Shown here: positions 38,199 to 50,400 of the stretch, piece by piece
Layout of the letters: every line of letters begins with the position of its first letter
Position numbering within the stretch: the first letter of the stretch is position 1
Source: Valencia hispanica
Taxonomy: Eukaryota; Chordata; Actinopteri; Cyprinodontiformes; Valenciidae
Length of the DNA: 64,000 nucleotides
Reading direction: 5' to 3'
NCBI GenBank assembly: GCA_963556495.2
Contig: OY747703.1
Location: forward strand, 26,183,796-26,247,795
Made by a program: the position numbers and the translations under genes
Notes under the pieces: generated by a model
Told to the model about the DNA's origin: nothing
Databases searched by the model: none
Seen by the model: only the letters and a program-made list of their open reading frames with translations

Positions 38199-41100
38199 AT
38201 GTCATCCCCCATCCAAACGCACCTACCCACCTGCGCCCAAATTTTACTGCCAGGTAGTAAACTGGATATGTGTGTTTGTGCGTAAACCTTGGCACAATGG
38301 TTTGTAATCACCTTCAATTCAATTAATTTACACAACTCTTTGTTGATACAGCATCCACTACCCTGCAGTCAGCCAAAACTTCTAGCAAAGTTTACCACAA
38401 TCTCCAGCTCCTCTCCTGCTCCTCTCCAAATTTGATGAGCTACCAGGTCCCACAATCCCCTTTAATGCTGCCTTTGACGGAGGAGTTCCCGGTTAGAACA
38501 CATCTCACAGAGATGCCAGCACTCCAACCTGGGACCAATTCGGTCCAAGAGTTTTCACCTGAACGTATGTTGCAAAAGGGGATATTTCATGTGATATTTT
38601 ACTCCTATGTCCAGTGCTACATTATTTTATTTTTTCTTCATGATTGTTACAGATACAAGAGATATCGCCAGACAGGCTCTAAAAGGTTAGTTCAACTTTT
38701 GTGCCTTTAAATGATCATATGTGACAGACCACCACTTAGGGGAGTTAGGATGAGGTGAATGGCCCTATAGTTGTTTGTGTCCCTTTACTTTTATTTCAAA
38801 AGGAAAACAGGCAAACTTGAACCTGCTGTACTAAAGCTGTACTAAATACCGTTTTTTTGATCAACAGATGTGGCCTTGCAGAAGTTGCTGGCAATGGTCA
38901 CTGAACTCTCTTCGGAAGTGAAGGAACTTCGAAAGGAAGTCCAGGAGATCCGGTCTTCCAGGTGCTGCCAACCAGTAAGGGTAGTGGGACAACAGGTGAC
39001 CCAGGCAGACGTGTTGAAGATGCCAATCCGCAGCGTGGATGAATTCGACCATGCAGAGGCTACTCTCCAAACTTCTGAGGCTTGCAAGGCATTGGTAACT
39101 ACATCATTACACTTAGATTTTTGAATGATAGAGGATATTTCAGTGATGGATGGAAGGGTGAAGCTTGAAACGGATGAAGAAGAAGGTGGAATAAGTGGTA
39201 AACAGTGTTTGCAACCAATTGTGTTGCAAGGAGACAGTTGAAGATGAATTTTTTCAACTTTTGAGGAAAAAAAGTCGAATCTATTACAGAGGGTAGTGGA
39301 ATACATTTGAGCAGAAAAGGTGTCAGGGGGCTGGAGAATATTATTTAGTGTAGAGAACAAGGTGGGAGAATTTCCTTTCACAGACTGGATAAGGGAGGCA
39401 TAATAAACCAAATTTGCACTGGAAATTGCGTCTTTGTACTACAACAGATGATTTTGATATAAGTCCTTATGGACAGTGAGTCCGGTTTTCCTTGAGAGCC
39501 GCTCCAGACAGCGGCCCTCAGATTTGAGTTGCCGTAATTCAGGAGTGTACCAGGGGGCAGGGTGAGAGAAGGTGACGGTCTGGGTTTTCAGTGTTGCCAG
39601 CAGGTCCAGGAGGCTAAGCAGTCCTGTTATAGTGGGTTACCAGTTCATCAGGGATAGTTAAGTGGTCTCTGCTGGGGAGCTTGCTAATAGCAGAGGAGAG
39701 AACTGAGAGATCAATGTACTTAATACTTTTGAATGTGATGGAACGGGTGGAGGTATTTTTAAGGAGTGGTAAGTTAGCCTTGAATTAAACAAGCTTATGA
39801 TCGGAGATAGGTAAAATTAAAAGGAGTTACACCAGTACAGCAGACTAGAACCAGGATGTGCCCTTTTGAATGTGTTGGGGAGTCTACATATTGTTGAAGA
39901 CCATAGCTGTCTAGACAGGATGTAAAGTCTTTTGTGAAAGAGTTGGCAGTATTCTCCATATGAATGTTAAAGTCACCAAGCAAAATGACATTTTTAGAAA
40001 GGGAACATAAGAAGGCAATATATTTTGAAAATTAATTTAAAAGTTCAGGTTTGGACTTAGGTGGCCGGTAAATGGCTGGTGAGATGGTGGGAACAGAACC
40101 ATGTATTTTCAGTGCAGTGGATTCAAATGTCAGGTGAGAAGAGTCAGGGAGAGAGGATACCTTGTACTTATCCTTGTAAAGTATGGCGAGGCCACCTCCA
40201 CGTGCAGAAGCACGAGCTTGGCAGATGTACACAAACCTAGGCGGAGTGGAAAGGTTAAGCTCTGAAAACTCAGCTGGTCGCCGCCACGTCTCATTCAAGC
40301 ATAGAAAGTCTAGTTTGCGATCATTAACAAGATCACAGATAAGATGACCCTTATTGGATAGTGAGCAGATGTTAAGGAGACCCACAGAGACGCAGCAGTT
40401 ACCAGATCTTTTATTATTCTGTTTGGTAAGACTAGCAAGCACGGTGTGATCGACAGTCCGATTACCTGATTTTCTGGAGTGGTGACTGATTTGCATATTG
40501 AATTTGATTAGATAATTCTTTTTGTTTGTAGGTACCACTTTAACAGGGGTCTCCAACCCTGTTCCTTGAGAGCTACTGTCCAGATGGTTTTAGATGCATC
40601 CCTCTCCCACACAGCTGAATAAAATGAATGGCTTGTTATCAGGCCTTTGCCAAATTTGATGGCATGCTGAAGAGGTAATTCAGTTAATGATTCAGCTGTG
40701 TTGGAGCAGGAATGCATCTAAAACCTTCTGGACAGTAGCTTTGGAGGGCCAGTTTTGGAGATGCCTGACCTAAAGTCAGTTATGTTGAAATAAGATGAAC
40801 TTTTGTACTGTCTGTGAAATAATTTGTCATCTGAAATTCACATTCATTGTCTTTTATAACAGATTACTCGCCTGACAGTTGTTGGTGGCAACAGTTTAGA
40901 ATCGAGGGTCTGCCGAATGTTGTCAGTATTGCTGACCAATGAAGTGGCTTCGGTTCTGAACTGGGCTGGGAAAAAAATAAAGGATGAGAAGAAGCAGAAG
41001 AGGGCTTTCAAAGACACAAAGCTCTGCAAATGCATTTACGGTAAGTCATTACTGCTACAATTCTTCCTTTGTTAGGTTGTCACCGGGTAGCAAGCACTGT

Positions 41101-42616
41101 CTCAGACAGCACGTCCTCATCCTGCTTTAGTTTGGTGTTTAGGCCTACAATTAAATTCTTTCCACTCTGAATTGTAGCCTACTTGACATCACATCAATGT
41201 GCAAATTTTCACAGAAAAGCAGACCGTTTGCACTTGAACATGTATGTTACTCAAACTGCCTTATCTGACGTTGGAGATCAGTCTAAGTTAACTGTGTTCT
41301 GCCTTGCTTAATCAGCTTCTCTTGCCAAGCTTAACGATTAACTCCTGTGGGCGAGTTTACCAGGGCACATGCCCAGCAGGAAAATCTGTGCGTTAAATGT
41401 GTGTGGCCAATTATGCCACCCCTTTGGGAAAATATGTTCCCTTCGCCATGTCACCAAGCATAACATGTCCCTGACATAATCTGCTTGTTATCATATCGGC
41501 TATAGCTATTTAGTTCAGTGGTGCTAGCCTTGCTCTTAACATTTAGCCATGTGAGTAGGCTATAAAAGTGATGCTAAAATAGTTCAAGACAGTTTAGCTG
41601 CTAGAGCTCAGCTGTAAGTAAAATATCAATGGGCACTGCGTTTTGCTCTCATGAGCAACATGATCAAACACATATTGTGTGCTTGATGAGCAACAAGCAT
41701 TTACAGGTTTTTTTACTCTTGGTGTGAGCGCATTTGTCCAGTTTGAGCTGGTCTTGTCCAGTTTTCGACCCCTCTGTCTGAACCAAGACATTCACTGTCC
41801 TTTTTAAGCGTTTGTCTCTTGACAGTGCCTTCAGAGCCAGCTTAGACAAAAACAAAGGCCTGCAGTGATAAAATATATGTATGCCTATATTGGAAACCCA
41901 ATTTTTAGTCTAAAACTCATACACATAAATATAACTGAGTAGAGGCAATGCATGTGTAATGGAAAACATGCAACCTTGGTTTGCTTCCAATGTCCTACAG
42001 ACTGTTTTTTGTTTTTCTGCTGAATAGTAAATTAATTTATTTATTTTCCATCAACCAAACAAATGTTCTAGTTACATTTAAGAAAACCTTCCTAGCCCCC
42101 CATCAGACATCCAAAAGAACTTTCTTGTACCCAACAGATATGCCTAATGTTTTCAAAACCAGAAATTGTTACCTGGGAACCGTCGCAGATGCAGGCATGA
42201 TACAGCTGAAGTTACAATGGAGGGGGCGGGGTGAAACATGAAGGGACAGCCAGCTGTCACATCAGTGATCAAATCTGTTAGTGAAACTGGCATCAAGTTC
42301 AGACCAAGAAAAATAAACCCACTGGAATCGAATTAACACCAGAAATAGCCTTAATTAGGCTAACATTCCACAAAAAATATATAGGATAGGTTAATATATC
42401 CTTATAATAGCATGACATCACTACAGTTGCTCAAAGTATGGGATTTTTATTGACCAAAAGTGTGTTTTATGTGTTTCAGATGCACTCTCCCAGCAGCCTG
42501 GCACTACCATGAACGATTTTGCCTTTGTTCAGGCTGTACAAAAATGGCTCTGCTATGCACCAGACCGAGCGGGAGGAGTTGGGCGTGGTGGAAGCGATTA
42601 TGTAAATGAAATTTAA
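38199..42616 (+). CDS. DUF4806-domain protein, six exons, transposon-associated
   Basis: Exons: 38199-38253 (acceptor at 38152-38153 upstream), 38352-38564, 38653-38685, 38868-39094, 40863-41040 and 42480-42616. Every junction is GT-AG, phases match, and the total is 843 nt, 280 residues plus stop. A short coiled-coil-like stretch (LQKLLAMVTELSSEVKELRK) precedes the DUF4806 domain, which starts at LKMPIRSVDEFDHAE, continues through ITRLTVVGGNSLESRV and NWAGKKIKDEKKQKRAFKD and ends at FVQAVQKWLCYAPDRAGG. DUF4806 is a domain of unknown function found in many fish and invertebrate proteins, often next to transposase genes; it may be an accessory or DNA-binding partner. Intron 4 has taken in a LINE fragment and a MITE without harming the splice sites. 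The N-terminus is less sure: another frame of the first exon is also open. It could be transposon cargo or a gene kept by the host. Confidence 0.7.
39107..40543 (-). mobile_element. L2-type LINE fragment: endonuclease part only
   Basis: On the minus strand from about 40543 the frame reads an endonuclease N-terminus (VGLLNICSLSNKGHLI, DLVNDRKLDFLCLNETW, ARGGGLAILYKDKYKV, AIYRPPKSKPELLN). It continues at 39983-39795 as MLGDFNIHMENTANSFTKDF and DSPTHSKGHIL, then a linker (39411 onward: YYASLIQSVKGNSPTLFSTL). It stops before any reverse transcriptase motif. LINE copies normally lose their 5' end, so a copy lacking its 3' half implies a later deletion. It sits in intron 4 of the DUF4806 gene, against the exon that ends at 39094. 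Confidence 0.75.
40544..40767. mobile_element. MITE with hAT-like ends (224 bp)
   Basis: The ends are inverted copies of each other: CAGGGGTCTCCAA at the left and CAGGCATCTCCAA reading in from the right, followed by matching ACTGTCC words further in. This is the look of a non-autonomous hAT element. No matching 8-bp duplication was found in the flanks. It lies between the LINE fragment and the last part of intron 4 of the DUF4806 gene. Confidence 0.6.
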
Positions 42617-43895
42617 ATGAAATAACTGTTTTTATTTATTTATTTAATTTATTAAATATTAATTTGATTTAAAAGCATGTTTTCTGGTTGCACTAAAATA
42701 TAAATTGACTTCTAAATCTGGATATTGTTTTATTTGTCTGGTATTATTAATTGAAATATAAGTGAAAACACATTGATCTATAGTTATGTTGCAATTTTAA
42801 TGTTGTTTCAATGTTCAAGTTAATTGAAATACAATTGTAATTCCATTGCTCTATGGTTAATAAATCAACATTGTTTCAATATTAATTTTGGGTGGAAACT
42901 GATGTTAAATCAACATTGAACTCTGACGTTGATTCAATGATTTAACGTTGACAATGCAACGTGGATTCTACATTGTCTCAATGCCTGTCTGCTATCTGGG
43001 ATAATTATGAGGGGGAAAATTAATGCTTCCTGGATTTAACAACGGTGCTTGATTTTTCAACTCGCCACAGAAGGAGGTTTGCCAGACTAGAATTGTGGCT
43101 GGGATTTTTGTTTTGTGTTTGTTTCTAGAAATGGCCCGGGGAGTAGCCTAAATGGTCTGGAGTTGCAATCCAGACCGAATAAAAAGACTTAAAACCTACC
43201 TACAACTGTGTAATGAACTAATTCTGCGGGGGGAGGGGGGGGGGGGGGTCAAATACATCTTAAAAAGCATAACATGACATTAATGCCAGTGATAAGCTTG
43301 CATTTCTTGAGTTCAAATCTTTCATTGTGTGGGCCTTAGATTACTTCAAGTCAATTACCGGGGTCCCCCAGGAACAATAATGTTGCCCATTCTTACCCTT
43401 GAACATAATAGTAGAAATTAGATTCTTTATCTATTCAACCATTACTAGATGTTGCATTTCCTTTCCCATGCTGCGTTCTTTCAATGATGTCAAGATAGCG
43501 AAAAAAACTAAGTATATGTTCACATAGCCAGGATTCAAAATTTAATTTTATGTTTCAACATGTACATCAGTTGACCTTACTAAAGTAGTGACTTGGAAAT
43601 AACACATATGTTCATAAATGCAATGAAAATAGAGAAACAATATAGAATGCATTTGGCAACAATTAGTGACAGAAATGTAATAGCTGATCATTTGCATGAC
43701 AGTAGAAATGAGTTATAACAACTGAGCGGTGAATCACCACAGCGTCGACATGTTTAAAATTGTCCTGTTACCTCACAGATTAGAATATACTGATGATTAA
43801 ATATAGAAGAGCCGTGGTTTTAAAGAAAACACATCATTAACTCACAACACTTGTTTTTGCATGCATAGAACACATATAATTAATATGATGTATGA

Positions 43896-43904
<9 letters not shown>

Positions 43905-43973
<69 letters not shown>

Positions 43974-43990
43974 GTGTGTGTGTGTGTGTT
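43905..43990. repeat. AT microsatellite followed by GT repeat
   Basis: About 32 AT units (43903-43966), then CACACGTGTGTGTGTGTG. Likely highly length-variable. It lies between the DUF4806 element and the 3' end of notum. Confidence 0.95.
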
Positions 43991-44431
43991 AATATAGCAT
44001 CAGTTACTAAAAGGTTTGTATAATTTAAATAACATATCTGTGCCTCATTTAGCTGAATTTTTGTTTGTTAAAACTCTACTAACAGGCTCATTCTATGATG
44101 TTGGATGTTAGAGGGATTAGGATGAGAGTGTGTTTTAGGTTATGTCCAGACATCTGGAAAAGGTCAAACCTCTGTGACCTGGATAGCTGAAATACTTTCA
44201 ATGCTAAACTCTTCTCTCTTGTGACCAGTAGAGGGCCCAGTAAACAACACAAACCCAGATGCTGCAACATACCAACCAGCCGAGTCACAGATGCAGAGCA
44301 TTATGGAATGCTGAACAGGACAACATATCGTAACCAGATTTCTAAAAGCATTTCTATGGTTACATAAATTTTCAAACACTTCTTTTTTCATTGATTTTTC
44401 TTCTCCCTTTTCTTTCTCTTGACTTTTCCAC

Positions 44432-47400
44432 TTAGCCACCGTTATTGGCCATGCTGGCCAGATAATCTCCTTCTCCCTCGGGATCCAGGCCAAGCCTCTG
44501 TGGGTCAAGGCCCATGGCAACCAGCATCTGGAGCAAAGTAAGCTCCTGCTGGGTGGCCTGGTCCACCAAAGCTGGACAGGTGGGGTTACACTGGGGCCAC
44601 TGGCAGGTGTCTACCAGGTGGAAAGGGCAGCCTTTAGCTGGGGTTCTGTTGTTGCGAATTGCCTCCAGACTTCTTTCCCAGCAGTGGAGGGCCCGTGGCA
44701 AAGATGTGCCTTTAACTTGGAAACTCATCCAGTTGCTGCAGGAAAGGATGTAGAAGTTGTGAATTATAAACAAAGAAAAGGGAACATTTGAGAAAAAATA
44801 AAACAAGTGGAACGGCTGTCACATTAAAGTCATGGTCCGACAACAGGGTTTTAAACAAGCTTTGACTTCTCTTTTTGTTGGTTTCAGTAATCACTTAACC
44901 AGTAATTATTGGCGAAAATTATTGACTGAAATCTAACAAAAACTCCAGGTGTTCTGGAAGACCTTAGAGGTTCATTAGAAAGCAAACAGCAGCATGAAGA
45001 CCATGGAACACAGAGGTCAGGGAGAAAGTTCCCAAGAAGTTAAAAGCAGGGTTAGGACAACAATCCACTGAACATGTTTCATAAAAGTAGTCAATGATTC
45101 ATCAGAGAATGGAAAGATTATGTCATAGCTGCAAGAGAGAGGTTCACCTCCTGTCAGGACAAAGATCCCAAACATACATTCAGAGTAACAACTGAATGGT
45201 TTATATCAAAGCATATTCATATGTAAGAATGTTCAAGTCAAAGTCAAGACCTAAATACAAGAATTTGAGGGAAGACTTGAAAGCTGTTTTTCACAAATGT
45301 TCTCCATCCAATCTGACTGAGCTTAATTTATTGTCCAAAGAAGAATCCACCAAAACTTTAGTTATGAGTTGTGAAAAGCTGGTAAAGCTATACCCCAAAA
45401 CACCAACATCTAAAATTGCAGTGGAAAGTAGTAGGACTAAGTATTAACTCAGGAGTTTTGAAGACCAATGCACAACACACTTTTCAGATTATTATTCATT
45501 TAAAAAAATGAAATCACATTCCTTCCACTTCACAGTTAGGTACTACTTTGTGTTGCTCAGCATACATTTGCATGTTAGTGTACAATGACTTTTGACATCC
45601 ACTCCTCGACCCCTTGAAGACACAAACTGAACTGACTCGTTGATGTTCATTTGTGCAACAAAATAATTATTATATTTAAAAGCTGCCAAATTTTATTGAA
45701 AATTTGAAAAACATTTTCGGACCCTTCAACATTGGATGATGACAAGAAGCAATAGAGAGATAACATGACTTTAAATTGTAACAGAGCTAAATCAGTCTCA
45801 GCACAAATTCATTTAAATATCCATTCTTACCTTTTGGTGATGACTGAGTGTGAGAGGCATGATGGAGCAAATACAGCCCTGTACCAAAAAGAAAAGAGAA
45901 TTAATATTCATCAACAATTTACCGTTACATCAATTGGGCCAAACTTTTAAACTGAAGAGTGTTGCAAAACCTACGTTACATCTGTCAGGGAGTTTTTGAT
46001 TTCTAAGCCCAAATTCTGGATGTACTGCCACTGTTCCTCAGACAGACTCTGGCCTCCCATGTAGATGTTTTCCACTCTCAGCTGCTCCTCGTCAAACAGC
46101 CACTGCACGATGAAGAGGGGAGCTATGAAAAAAACAAACAGTTAAAAGATGATCTAATCAGTACATTTAAACTACAGAGAAATAATCAGTTGCAGACTTT
46201 TGGTACTCATATATTTCCTTTTGGAAAACGAGGAGGCATACTGGATTTTAATTCTGTAGAAGCGCCGGGACATGACTTCTAATCAGTGTTAATGTTGCCT
46301 GCATGACATCAGAAATTGTACAGAATATCAAAATATGCATGATGTATCGAGAAACTGGAAGGTGACCAAAAATCAACAAGTTTTCAGCCTGACTGGCCTT
46401 GACAGAAATTTTGAAAAAGATAATTTCCCACTCATTGATTGCAATATGCACAAGATCAAACAAGTGGGTCTAAGAACAAATCTCTGGGGTTTGATAGTTG
46501 TTTCTGTGTGAAGAAGACACAAGGTTAGCTATAACAGGTATCAGTGACATGTTTAGGAAGTACAAGAGATGTAAGAAAATATTTCAAAAGAAACTACACT
46601 GAACAAAAATATAAACGCAACACTGTTGTTTCTGCTCCCATTTTTCATGAGCTGAATTCAAAGATCTACAACATTTTCTACATACACATAAAACCCATTA
46701 CTCTCAAATATTGTTCACAACTATGTCTAAATATAAAGAAAACCAGTCAGAATCTGGTGTGGCCACCATTTGCCTCACGCAGTGCAACACATCTCTATCG
46801 CACAGAGTTGTAGAGCTGGTCAGGTTGTTAATTATGGCCTATGTAATTTTGGTCCACTCCTCTTCAATGGCTGTGTGAAGTTGCTGAATGTTGGCAGGAA
46901 CATGCTGTTGTATATGCCGATCCAGAGCATCCCAAACATGCTCAATGGGTGACATGTCCAGTGAGTATGCTGGCCATGCAAGAACTGGGATGTTTTCAGA
47001 TTCCAGGAATTGTGTACAGATCCTTGCAACACGGGGCCGTGCTTTATCATGCTACAACATGAGGTGATGGTTGTGGATAAATGGCACAACAATGGGCCTC
47101 AGGATCTTGTCACGGTATCTCTGTGCATTTCAAATGCCATCAATAAAAATAAATCAAACTTGTTTTATAAAGCGCTTTTCATACAAAGATTGCAACTCAA
47201 AGAGTTTTTCAGATTAAAATGACCCCACATAAACCACATTCCCATCCCTCCCCCACAGATTTAAAAGCATGATCACAATTATACCTCCGACCCCCAACCC
47301 GAACTCCCATGCACTCACACACTTAAGAGCAACAATAAAAAGGACATTGGGCCAAGTACAGATGAGCCAGGTAAGGAAAAGCCATCTGCACTGGCAACAG

Positions 47401-50400
47401 CACATCAACACCAGCAGCCAAGGCACTGACACAGGGCTCCCAGAGGAGGCAAGGCTAAAACGCCACCTCCACCCAAGCGCTACCTGGAGAGCACCCAGGC
47501 AGCCACAGCTGACCACCCCTCCCAAGGCAGAGAGCTCCCATAGAGGAAACACTAGAAGGAAGATTAAAATAACAGGTTAGAATGTAAAAATAAACAGTGG
47601 ATAACTATGATAAGATTAAGTAGTAAAACACTGATAAAGTTTAATCAAGTAAAAACATGCAGAGCAATTTAACAGGCTATAATAAATAATAATCAGTTAA
47701 AAGCTAAGGCTAAAAAGATGAGTCACCTGTGTTTGTTGTCCATAACATACGCTTGCTCATACCATAACTCCACCACCACCATGGGTCAGGACATCTGCTC
47801 TGAACAGTGAAAACTGGGATTCATCCGTGAACAGAATGTCTCTCCGATGTCCCAGACGCCATCGAATGTGAGCATTTGCCCACTCAAGTCGGTTACGGAC
47901 TGCAGTCAGGTCCAGACCCCGATGAGGATGACAAGCATGCAGATGAACTCCCCTGAGATGGATCTTGACAGTTTGTGCAGAAATTCTTTGGTTATGCAAA
48001 CCAATTGTTGCAGTAGCTGTTCTGGTGGCTGATCTCAGAAAATCATGGAGGTGGGCATGCTGAATGTGGAGGTCCTGGGCTGGTGTGGTTACACATGGTC
48101 TGCGGTTATGTACTGCCAAATTCTCCGAAACGCCTTTGGAGACGGCTTATGGTAGAGAAAGGAACAGTAATTTTACGGGCAACAGCTCTGGTAGACATTC
48201 CTGCAGTCAGCCAATTGCACTCTCCCTCATAATTTGCAACATCTGTGGCATTGTGCTGTGTGATCAAACTGCACATTTCAGAGTGGTCTTTTATTGTGGC
48301 CAGTCTAAGGCACACCTGTGCAATATTCATGCTGTCTAATCAGCACCCTGATATGCCACACCTGTAAGATGGAATGGATAATCTTGGCAAAGGAGAAGTG
48401 CTCACTAACACAGATATAGAAAGATTTGTGAAAAATATTTGTGAGTAGTGGGTCTTTTTTGTATATAGAAAATGTTTCAGATCTTTGTGTTCAGCTCATT
48501 AAAAGCAAAAACAAAAGTGTTGCATCTATATTTTTGTTCAGTGTATATTATTACAACATGTTAGGATATGTCTGCGGTTTGAGTGAGGAATAGAGAAAAA
48601 TAGGATATCAGGTAGGCTGGACAGGGCACAGCAAAGTATTTACAATTTTGAGTTTTAAAACTGTCTCATAGAACGCTGGATTTGGAATACGTTAATTTAT
48701 GTTAACTCTCAGAGTTAAGATAAGAATCTTGTGAAAACTCACAGAGGCTGTTGTTCATAATTTCTAGCGCTAACCAAGCAAACAGCTACCATAATCTGCT
48801 AAGGACATCTTAAAATGTCAGCTCTGATATCATTTTGTCTTCATTTAAAAATAATAGTAAATCCTGATTTTACAGCAACTGCTCTCTCAAACAAGTCCCA
48901 TTCTGCCACCTCTGATCTTAATATAAATAATTAATGACCTCTCAGTGCGGGACGGCTGGAAGGGATTTTTTATGTCGTCAAGAGAAACCAGAAAAAAATG
49001 TTAATCTTTACAAAAACCTAGAGATTGAAAATCAGCCACAATTGAAATCTACGATACTGGTTTGATTGGAAATAGGATTAACTTTAGCTGCGAAAACACC
49101 AGACAGCATATACCTTATTAAGCAGCACTCCACTAATTACAACAACTTATTTAAAATACAAATGTTTAAATACACTAAACCATGAGAGAAGGGCCTAGAT
49201 GTAAATGCCCTCTGTTTTGTCCCAGGCAGTCTGAAGCTTCACCTCTATCAGCATCATAACTGGCTGCATACAAATAGATTTATGAACCCTAATGAATGTT
49301 CTGAACAGACATGTGTTGTTCCTGTTGAATTAGGTGACAGTGGAACCATATTTTGGCTTGAAACCCTACCCAGACACAAAGACAAACAGACTCAAGATGA
49401 AAATGATACAAGCCAATGCCAAATACCAATGCCCATGCCGACACTAACACAAATTCCCCAACTGAACACTTTGATATTCCCATGCCCTTAACTTAGACAA
49501 AAATGTCACCAATTTTTACAACTTTCATACCTATCAGCTTCAGTGCTCTTATTAAGAGGTGTCCACTTTAAGAAATTCTGCTTAGAAATAGACTCTTTAG
49601 AATTTGTTTCTGTTTTGTTGCATTATAGTTTTTATGAGTGTTTTTTTTTAAAATCAAAAACATGCCAGAGTTTTTCTTTTCAACAACAGAAGATACTGTG
49701 CCCATCTAACTTCTACCCAAAGAAAGAGTAGCATCACCTCAAAATATTTTTACTCAAGGACAAGTAAAAAGTAGTCATCCAAAAAAATGCAAAAGGTAAG
49801 AGATGCCAGTAAAATATTTAGTTAAATGGCTGCTCAACTATTGAGGAACTGTTTGGTCTGATTTATTACTTTTTTCCTTCCAAATTATGTAATTGGACAA
49901 ACAAAAATATATTAAGGACTTGTTTAATATGATAACCCATCCATTATCTATACTGTCTATCCTGTGCAGGGTTGCGTGGTGTGTGTGTGTGCGTGTGTGT
50001 GCATGTGTGTGTCATATCTATGGCCAATTTAGAGAGACCGATTAGTCTAACAGTCATGTTTCTGTACTGTGAGAGGGAGCCAACGTACCCGGAGGGTATG
50101 CAAACTCCATGCAGAAAGACCCCAGGACCCAGAATCTTCTTACTGCAAGGCAGCAGTGCTACCAGCAAATTACCACTGTGCAGCCCTAATATGATAGTAT
50201 TATGAAAATATAAATAATAATATATTCTTAGTGTTTGTCTAAACACTGGCAGAAACGTTTGGGCTGGACTGCATCTGCCTGGTCTTTTACAGAAATCATT
50301 AAAGACACCACTACAATAGTCTAACCCACTGAACGATAAATATTTCTGGTTTCTATTTTAAAGAGAAACTTTTTGTTCTAAAAAATATATTTTAGATAGT

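Larger units (their letters stand above)
31726..43001 (+). mobile_element. Large DNA transposon carrying transposase-like and DUF4806 genes (composite)
   Basis: The sequence starting near 31730 (AGATAGCAAGCTGACATTGA) matches, in reverse complement, the sequence ending at 43001 (AGATAGCAGACAGGCATTGA on the minus strand). Both ends then continue with many short CATTGA/TTGATT/CAACATTG words (31740-31990 and 42740-43000), like the subterminal repeats of some DNA transposons. Between them lie a transposase-like gene fragment and a DUF4806 gene, both on the plus strand. The interior is swollen by an L2/CR1-like LINE (32455-35665), an inverted-repeat array, a second LINE piece and a MITE. No clean target-site duplication was found, so exact ends are uncertain. 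The class is probably CMC/EnSpm-like judging by the transposase, but this is from memory of family features. Confidence 0.55.
46597..48543 (-). mobile_element. Tc1-like transposon interrupted by another insertion
   Basis: Ends CACTGAACAAAAATATAAACGC at left and its inverted copy at right (GTTCAGTG ending 48543), each next to TA (46595-46596 and 48544-48545). The transposase is on the minus strand. The total of 1947 bp is longer than usual for the family because of about 575 bp of unrelated sequence at roughly 47147-47720. The element lies in the eighth intron of notum. Confidence 0.92.

Noticed and set aside
38842..39124. Minus-strand frame across the DUF4806 exon as coding
   Set aside because: The part over 38868-39094 is the shadow of the plus-strand DUF4806 exon; only the portion beyond 39107 matches a LINE.
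43905..43990. AT run as an origin or matrix attachment site
   Set aside because: It is a plain dinucleotide microsatellite; sequence alone does not support any function.
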